A stretch of 64,000 nucleotides of DNA from Nocardiopsis eucommiae (GTDB lineage: Bacteria > Actinomycetota > Actinomycetes > Streptosporangiales > Streptosporangiaceae): assembly GCA_018388625.1 (NCBI GenBank), contig CP074402.1, forward strand, positions 124,001 through 188,000. Reading direction: 5' to 3'. The translations under genes and the position numbers were made by a program. The notes under the pieces were generated by a model. It did not search any database, had not been told where the DNA came from, and saw only the letters and a list, made by a program, of their open reading frames with translations. Of the stretch, positions 58,469 through 64,000 are shown one piece after another. Within the stretch, counting starts at the first letter, position 1. Each line of letters starts with the position of its first letter.

Positions 58469-58742
58469 GCCGGGCGTTCTCCTTAGCTCGTCGGACGGAC
58501 GACGGGGATTTACCGAAACCCCATGCGTCCCCTCAACCGGGGGTGGCGGTCACCCCCGGGCACCTCGTCGCAAATATCTTCTAATGGGTACCACCTCACG
58601 CAAGCCCATGTATACGATTTGCGTGGCCTACATAGGACGCGAACCCGGGTGAACCCGTCGTCCGCGTAAGGCGTCAACCCAACGCCGACTTTGTGGTTTC
58701 ATGTCGGTCCGAAACCGAGGACATTCGAAGGGTCCCAGGGCT

Positions 58743-59120
58743 GTGCGTATCGTGCGTTTCATCGGTGGGCTGCTCACCGGGCTCATCGCCCTGGTGCTGG
58801 CCGTCGCCCTCTTCGTCTACTGGTTCGACTTCGCGTCGTCCATGGCCGCGGCCGCCGGACTCGGCGCCCTCGGGTACGTCTTCCTGTGGATGGCCTTCGG
58901 CCTGAACCTGCTGCTGTGGACCGTGGTCGGCCTGCTCAGGCTGGCCGAGGACGGGGCGCGCGCGGCGCTGCGCCGACGCCCCGAGGGCCGGCGCGCGAGC
59001 GTCGCCGGGAACCGTGAACGGCGACCCCTCCTCGTCGGCGCGGGCGGCCCCGGGAACGCCGAGGCGCTGACCGGCGGCGAGACGGCCGGGTCCGCCGAGG
59101 GGGAACGGTCGACACCGTGA
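58743..59120 (+). CDS. Small two-helix membrane protein, coupled to glycosyltransferase
   Basis: 125 residues from the GTG at 58743 (upstream ATG at 58701 is possible). Two helices (GGLLTGLIALVLAVALFVYW and LGALGYVFLWMAFGLNLLLW) and a cytoplasmic Arg/Gly-rich tail. Its stop overlaps the glycosyltransferase start (GTGA), so it is probably an accessory subunit. No family recognised. Confidence 0.65.
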   Translation: MRIVRFIGGLLTGLIALVLAVALFVYWFDFASSMAAAAGLGALGYVFLWMAFGLNLLLWTVVGLLRLAEDGARAALRRRPEGRRASVAGNRERRPLLVGAGGPGNAEALTGGETAGSAEGERSTP

Positions 59121-60294
59121 CCCCGGGCGGCGGCCCGCTGGTGGCGGAGACCCCCGGGGACGCCACCCTCGCCGTCATCATCCCGGCCCACAACGAGGAG
59201 CCCGTGATCGGCGCCGCGATCTCCTCCGCCCTGGGCCTGTTCGACCGCTGGGACGTCTACGTCGTCTCCGACTCGTCCGGGGACGCGACCGCCGACATCG
59301 CGGCGCGGACCGGCGTGAACGTCCTCGAACTCCTCACCAACCGGGGCAAGGCGGGGGCCATCGAGGCGGTCATCGAGGAGTTCTCGCTGACCGAGAACTA
59401 CGACGGTGTACTGATCCTGGACGCGGACACGGAGCTCGACCCGGGGTACGTCGAGGGTGCCAGACGGCAGCTCAGGGACCCGGAGGTGGCGGCCGTCGCG
59501 GGCTTCGTCGTCTCGGAGTGGAAGCCCGCGGAGCGGGGCCTGGTCGGACGGGTCATCTCGGCCTACCGGGACCGCCTGTACTTCATGCTCCAGTACCTCA
59601 TGCGTTTCGGGCAGACCTGGAAGCGCACCAACGTGGCCTTCATCGTGCCGGGGTTCGCGAGCGTGTACCGCAGCCGGGCGCTGAGGGAGATCACCGTCAA
59701 CCCCCGGGGCTGGTGATCGAGGACTTCAACATGACCTTCGAGGTGCACCACAAGCGCCTCGGGCGGGTCTCCATGCGGCCGGACACCAAGGCCTACAGCC
59801 AGGATCCGTTCACGTTCCGGGACTACCGCAAGCAGGTGGGTCGTTGGACCCTCGGCTTCTGGCAGACGGTGCGGCGGCACAGGGTCTGGCCGAGTTTCTT
59901 CTGGGTGGCCCTGGCCCTGTACATCGTCGAGGTCGTGCTGGTCTCGGCGCTGTTCCTGGTGACCGTGGCGATCGCGCTGTTCGTGCTCCTGGGCACGTTC
60001 GCCGGGGAGGCGCTGACCGGGGTGCCGTTCCTCTCCGAGGGGTTCACGGCGGTCACGGCGTTCCTGCCACTGACGGCCCTGGCCATCGGCCTGCTCGTGC
60101 CGGACTACGTGCTCACCTGCGTCATGACCATGGTGCGGCGGCGGCCCTCGTACCTGTTCTACGGGCTGTTCTTCTTCCCGATCCGGATCGTGGACTCCTA
60201 CCTGGCCCTGCGGATGATCCCCAAGGCCTGGACCGCCAGGTCCGACGGCCGGTGGAGCAGCCCCACCCGGGTCTCCCGGCGGGACCCCGGGTAG
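59117..60294 (+). CDS. Membrane glycosyltransferase, family 2 (N-acetylglucosaminyltransferase-like)
   Basis: About 392 residues. GT2 core AVIIPAHNEEPVIGAAISSA, DSSGDATADIA, D-x-D in LILDADTELDPGY; after repair (G run 59706-59709, one base) the second acidic motif is LVIEDFNMTFEV and RPDTKAYSQDPFTFRDYRKQ leads to three C-terminal helices. This matches chitin/polyGlcNAc-synthase-type GT2 enzymes. It may build a surface glycan together with the divergent sugar cluster. Confidence 0.86.
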
Positions 60295-60414
60295 CCGCTT
60301 CGACCTGCGGAAATGTGAGATTCTCCGAGCATGACCACCCCAGGGGCCCGCCGTGCCGGACACCGCTTAGCCTCGATGGAGGGGACCCGACCCTCCTCGG
60401 GGCGCAGTCGTTGA

Positions 60415-60836
60415 ATGGGTGAAGTCGCAGTGGACAAGAGGCGTGTGTCGTTCGCGTTGTACCGGGTGCTCGCGTACATCACGGGAGTCTTCCTGTTGGG
60501 TCTGACCTTCCTGGCCATGCCCGCGAAGTACCTGGTGGGCGAGGACTCGATGTTCCACCTGGTCGGCGCCCCCGAGGGGTGGGAGCACTGGTTCGGCCCC
60601 GAGTCGCCGCTGATGCTCTACGTCGTCATGCCGCACGGCTACATCTACATGGCCTACGTGCTGGTCGTCCTGTGGGTGTCCCTGGACCGCCGCTGGGGGC
60701 GGGCCGCACCCTGGGCGTCGTGCTCGCGGGCACCGTCCCGGTCCTGGGCTTCGTGGTCGAGCACCGCGTGGTCCGGTCCGAGCAGGCGAAGGAGATCGCC
60801 GCCGACCAGCCTCAGGAACCCGCCGCCACGGGCTGA
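60415..60836 (+). CDS. DUF3817 membrane protein
   Basis: About 140 residues with three helices. ALYRVLAYITGVFLLGLTFL, then ESPLMLYVVMPHGYIYMAYV, typical of DUF3817. One base is missing in the G run 60695-60699; the repaired tail reads RTLGVVLAGTVPVLGF and ends PAATG. Its end overlaps the convergent SURF1 gene by 25 bases. DUF3817 genes are often near SURF1. Start ATG at 60415, GTG 60430 possible. Confidence 0.8.
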
Positions 60837-61572
60837 TGCTCCCGGGATCCCTCCGCCAGTTCACGGCGCACGAGGATGATCCAGAAGATCACGGCGGAGA
60901 CCCCGAACATGGCCCACTGCACGGCGTAGCTGAGGCTGCGCCAGTTGACCGTGAACTCCGTGGGCGGCTCGGGCGGAGGCACCGGTGTGAGCCCGTCGAC
61001 GGCGGGCTCACTCTCGGGCAGGGTGACGTAGGCCGCGTAGAGGCGGTGGTCCCACTCACCGACCAGCACGGACGGGGCGATCCGCTCGACCGTTCCGACC
61101 TCGGGGAGCCCATCGGGACGAACCCCTCCGCGGCGTCCTGGGGCGGCTGGAGCCACCCGGTGACGGTGACGTCCCCCTCGGGGACGGCCGGGAGCCCGGT
61201 GCCGTCCTCCGTCCAGCCGCGGCTCACGGTCATGGCCGCCCCGTCCTCGGTGACGAGGGGGAGGACCAGCACGTACCCGTCGACCCCGTCCAGGCGTCGG
61301 GGCACGAGGAGCTGCGCCTCGGCGTCGTAGCGCCCGGACACCTCGACCGCCGTGTTGGTCGTGAGGTTGGGGTGCAGGAACTCGCCGGGTTCACCGAGAT
61401 CGGAGACGGGGATGGCGTCGGCCAGGTCCTCGACCGGGTTGGTGATGACGTCGCGGTCGGGCTCGAAGGCACTGGTGCCCTGCCAGTAGGTGCCCGCGAC
61501 GCACACGGCGACCACCAGGACGGCCAGCAGGTGCAGACCGAGCCAGCGTGGGCTGAAGAGCGGAGATCTCAC
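60812..61572 (-). CDS. SURF1-family protein
   Basis: About 253 residues. Two helices at the ends (LGLHLLAVLVVAVCVAGTYW and YAVQWAMFGVSAVIFWIILV) enclose an extracytoplasmic domain with GYVLVLPLV and AMTVSRGWTEDG. One base is missing near 61109-61111. SURF1 helps assemble cytochrome aa3 oxidase. The 3' end overlaps the convergent DUF3817 gene. Confidence 0.85.
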
Positions 61573-61895
61573 CCGACCAGGCTATGTCCGCCCTCGGAGC
61601 GCCCACTCATGACCCCGTGTTGACGATGCCCACACCCCGCTTGGCCGGGCCACGGCCCAGGAATGACGATCACTTTAAGTAGTTTCTCGTGACACAGGGT
61701 TGTTATTCGTGGGTGTGGTGGGTAGTGTCTCTACCAACGCGGAACGACAAGATCGCTTCCACGTGGCAGACCTTCAGGCCGCGACTCCAGGGGGAGGAGT
61801 CGCAGGCCGCTTCCCAGAGCGAGGGTTGCCTCCGTACTTTGAGGGGGATGCGGAGGCGACCCTCGCCACCTCGTAGACGGGGACGTTTCCACTGT
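61573..61895. other. Intergenic region, holds two large hairpins
   Basis: No gene is called. The AT-rich region 61660-61720 could hold the SURF1 promoter on the minus strand. Two strong hairpins occupy 61820-61915. A minus-strand frame from 61774 overlapping the antitoxin gene is not convincing. Confidence 0.5.
61820..61865 (-). terminator. Hairpin, second of tandem terminator
   Basis: 15-bp arms cgagggttgcctccg / cggaggcgaccctcg with one T-G wobble and a 16-base loop, 10 bases from the next hairpin. Confidence 0.5.
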
Positions 61896-61915
61896 TCAGT
61901 GGAAACGTCCCCGTC
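61876..61915 (-). terminator. Perfect 18-bp hairpin overlapping antitoxin stop
   Basis: Arms gacggggacgtttccact / agtggaaacgtccccgtc with a gttc loop and no mismatch. It covers the end of the VapB-like coding region, the stop included. With its neighbour it forms a tandem terminator for the minus strand. Confidence 0.65.
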
Positions 61916-62111
61916 GTCGTTTCACGACCGCTGGCTCCGGGGTTCCCCGGCTCGGTCCGGCGGCGCTCCCCGAGGCCTCCGTGCGGCTCCGGTGGCGCGC
62001 CGCGTACACGCGCAGTGCCAGGTTGACCGCGTCGTCCCTGGTGCGCGCGCCCGAGAAACGCATGGCCTCCCGCAGGGCCTCGTCGTCGATGTCGATCCAG
62101 GTCGGGCTCAC
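61896..62111 (-). CDS. VapB-type antitoxin-like protein
   Basis: 71 residues from the GTG at 62111, which has GAGGAG seven bases upstream; the frame continues upstream but without a site. Family signature WIDIDDEALREAMRFSGART and DDAVNLALRVYAARHRS fits the VapB antitoxin (AbrB-unlike, ribbon-helix-helix) family. No VapC toxin lies next to it. The coding end forms part of a hairpin. Likely an orphan antitoxin or regulator. Confidence 0.75.
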   Translation of the reverse strand: MSPTWIDIDDEALREAMRFSGARTRDDAVNLALRVYAARHRSRTEASGSAAGPSRGTPEPAVVKRRRGRFH

Positions 62112-62198
62112 TCCGCGCTCCTCGCCGCTCGGGATGGGGTCGGGGCCCATCGTCCCGCATGCGGAGGGTGGCGCGCGCACTACCGAGGGTGGTGTCGG

Positions 62199-62720
62199 TC
62201 AGCCCATCGTCTTCTGGCCGTCGAGGGACTCCCGGATGATGTCGGCGTGCCCGCAGTGCTGCGCGGTCTCGCGGATCAGGTGGATGACCACGTCACGGGC
62301 GGTCCAGGACGTGTCCTCCGGGAACCACGGCGCGGCCGGGAGCTTCTGGCTGACCTCCAGGTCCGGCAGGCCGCGGACGTACGCGTCGGTCGCCTCGGCC
62401 TGCCGCTCGTAGGCGGCGAGCGTCCCCTCCAGGGTCTCCTCACCGATCAGCCGGAAGCTGTTCTCGTGATGGTCCAGGGTCTCCTGGGACTCGTAGTCGA
62501 CCTCCTGCGGGCCCTCCTCGATGAACCTGACCCACCCCTCCTCCATCTGGGTCACGTGCTTGACGATCCCGGCCAGACACAGCTCGCTCCTGGTGGTGCG
62601 CCGGGTGGCCTCCTCCTGGTCCAACCCCCGGAGGGTGGTGAGCAGGAACGCGCGCTGCTGGGCCAGGAAGGTCAGCAGCGACTCACGCTCGGCGTTGACC
62701 TGGTTGTTCGTCGCGCCCAT
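62199..62720 (-). CDS. DinB-superfamily protein
   Basis: 173 residues, DinB/DUF664 four-helix fold with metal-binding His residues seen in IVKHVTQMEEGWVRF, RDVVIHLIRETAQHCGHADI. The start ATG at 62720 follows AGGAG. These proteins include thiol transferases and isomerases that use mycothiol or bacillithiol; the specific role is unknown. Confidence 0.82.
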   Translation of the reverse strand: MGATNNQVNAERESLLTFLAQQRAFLLTTLRGLDQEEATRRTTRSELCLAGIVKHVTQMEEGWVRFIEEGPQEVDYESQETLDHHENSFRLIGEETLEGTLAAYERQAEATDAYVRGLPDLEVSQKLPAAPWFPEDTSWTARDVVIHLIRETAQHCGHADIIRESLDGQKTMG

Positions 62721-62869
62721 GGAAACTCCTACGTCGGTCCGTTCGGATGTCTCGACCCTAGGGAGCGAGGCGGTCATCCACTGTCCTCCATGTACCGGGC
62801 ATGACCGGGTTTTCTGGCTTCCTTGAAAGCTCTGCGGATAGCCTGGCGGTCTGGCGACCCGGAGGTTCC

Positions 62870-63637
62870 ATGGCCCTGATTCCGCTCCAGTACCGGCTCG
62901 ACGGCCCCAGGCACGCGCCCGTCGTGCTCCTCGTTCCGCCGTTCGGTACGAAGATGTCGGTCTGGGAACCCCAGATGCCCGAGCTCACCCGGAACCGCCA
63001 GGTGCTGCGGATCAACCACCGGGGCCACGGCTTCTCACCGGCGCCCGAGGGCCCCTACACGGTCGAGGACCTGGCGCTGGACGTCCTCGGACTCCTGGAG
63101 GACCGGGGGTTCACGCGGGTCTCGGCGGTCGGCGGCGGCCTCGGCGGCGCCCTCCTGCTGTGGATCGCCGCCAACTCACCGCGCACGCTGGAGCGGCTGG
63201 TGCTCCTGGCCGGAACGTCCCGGACCCCGCCCACGCACCGCTGGGACCGGATCGCCTCCGAGGTCCGCGAGGGCGGCATGGACGCGGTGACCGCCGAGGT
63301 GGTCCTGCCCTGGTTCACCCCCGACCTGACCGACGACCGCCCGGAGGTGGCGGCCCGGTTCACGGAGGACTTCGGCTCCGTCGACCCGCACGCCTACGCC
63401 TCGATCTGCGACGCCCTGGCCGCCATGGACCAGCGCAACCTGGTCTCCGGCGTGCGTGTGCCGACCCTGGTCGCCTCCGCCGCGCACGATCCCCTGCTGC
63501 CCCCGGGGCACGGGCGGCGCCTGGCCGACGGGATCTCCCAGGCGCGGTTCGAGGTGGTCCCCGGCGCCGCGCACCTGCTCGGTGTGGAACGCGCCGACCG
63601 GGTCAACCGACTGCTCGCGGAGCACGTCGCGGCCTGA
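62870..63637 (+). CDS. Alpha/beta-hydrolase fold protein lacking the nucleophile Ser
   Basis: 255 residues, 3-oxoadipate enol-lactonase-like: VVLLVPPFGTKMSVWEPQMP (oxyanion loop), INHRGHGFSPAP, LVASAAHDPLLPP (catalytic Asp) and GAAHLLGVERAD (catalytic His). The nucleophile elbow is VGGGLGGALL where GxSxG is expected, so the Ser is Gly. The ATG at 62870 follows GGAGG. It may have lost hydrolase activity or use another nucleophile. Confidence 0.8.
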   Translation: MALIPLQYRLDGPRHAPVVLLVPPFGTKMSVWEPQMPELTRNRQVLRINHRGHGFSPAPEGPYTVEDLALDVLGLLEDRGFTRVSAVGGGLGGALLLWIAANSPRTLERLVLLAGTSRTPPTHRWDRIASEVREGGMDAVTAEVVLPWFTPDLTDDRPEVAARFTEDFGSVDPHAYASICDALAAMDQRNLVSGVRVPTLVASAAHDPLLPPGHGRRLADGISQARFEVVPGAAHLLGVERADRVNRLLAEHVAA

Positions 63638-63638
63638 G

Positions 63639-64000
63639 TCAGACCAGCGGGACCAGGGGGCTGTTGACCTCCAGCAGGTAGCCGTCCGGGTCGCGGAAGT
63701 GCGCGGCGCGGATGCCCCACGCCGTCCAGTCGCGGGGCTCCATCACGAGGCGGGCGCCGCTCGCCACCAGTCCGGCGGCCGTCTCGTCCACGTCGTCCAC
63801 CTCGAAGATCACCGCGAGCCGGTCCTGGTGGGGGAGGGCGGGATCGGCGGTGTCCGTCTCCAGGGCCTCGGCCATCACCTCGCGCTGGTTGAGGGCCAGT
63901 CGCGTCCCCGAGCGCACGTCGAACTCGGCGTAGCGGCTCACCTCGTCGCCCCACAGGACGGGGAGCTTGAGGACGTCGGCGTAGAAACGGAAGCAGGCCT
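63639..64000 (-). CDS. VOC-family protein, partial (5' end outside window)
   Basis: The C-terminal 120 residues are visible. CFRFYADVLKLPVLWGDEVS enters from the window edge, then LAVIFEVDDVDETAAGLVAS and FRDPDGYLLEVNSPLVPL, the usual end of a glyoxalase/bleomycin-resistance (VOC) protein. The start is beyond position 64000. Substrate unknown. Confidence 0.8.
   Translation of the reverse strand, partial: ACFRFYADVLKLPVLWGDEVSRYAEFDVRSGTRLALNQREVMAEALETDTADPALPHQDRLAVIFEVDDVDETAAGLVASGARLVMEPRDWTAWGIRAAHFRDPDGYLLEVNSPLVPLV

Overview
The window is very GC-rich and carries actinomycete hallmarks: GTG/TTG starts, XRE/DUF397 regulator pairs, RsbW-like ATPases, a SigK/RskA module, an mpt70-like fasciclin pair and a pst operon with 11-bp PHO repeats. 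My best guess is a Nocardiopsis-type genome (Nocardiopsidaceae, Streptosporangiales). The family-level placement is inference.

Layout. 1-0.7 kb: end of a decayed IS5-type element. 0.7-5.9 kb: regulatory island on both strands with a solitary type I-E-like CRISPR repeat, two RsbW-like ATPases, two unknown proteins, an XRE/DUF5753 regulator and two DUF397 proteins. 5.9-15 kb: PfkB kinase, VOC protein, acyl-CoA synthetase and amidohydrolase pair, EamA permease, Lrp regulator divergent from a CynX-like MFS transporter, and a second MFS transporter. 15-19.7 kb: SigK regulon block (two fasciclin lipoproteins, a membrane molybdopterin oxidoreductase, sigK, rskA). 20-24.7 kb: envelope proteins (OmpA-like lipoprotein, YDPNQ-repeat DUF4352 protein, lipoprotein) and an aldo/keto reductase. 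25-31.5 kb: LysR regulator followed by a NitT/TauT-type ABC importer with a small membrane protein, SDR and cupin. 31.8-38.3 kb: amidinotransferase-fold enzyme, lpdA, DedA-like protein, large unknown protein, winged-helix protein. 38.5-44.3 kb: trehalose-phosphatase/GH15 fusion, methyltransferase, SDR, hisE-hisG. 44.3-48.5 kb: GH5 endoglycoceramidase-like enzyme, small membrane proteins, spermidine-synthase-like protein, EF-hand protein. 48.6-54 kb: pstS-pstC-pstA, an unusual OmpR regulator and pstB, with PHO boxes upstream of pstS and of pstB. 54-64 kb: thioredoxin, two DUF202 proteins, an epimerase/PIG-L/WbqC sugar cluster, a GT2 glycosyltransferase, DUF3817, SURF1, a VapB-like antitoxin, DinB, an alpha/beta hydrolase lacking its serine, and a partial VOC gene.

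A striking property of the window is technical. By my count about 28 genes are broken at about 37 points, and nearly every break is repaired by adding one G or C to an existing G/C run (pstA needs two). This is far too many for real decay and points to homopolymer under-calling in the assembly. I therefore annotate these genes as single CDSs across the break and give the break position. No tRNA, rRNA, CRISPR array, prophage or replication origin was seen.
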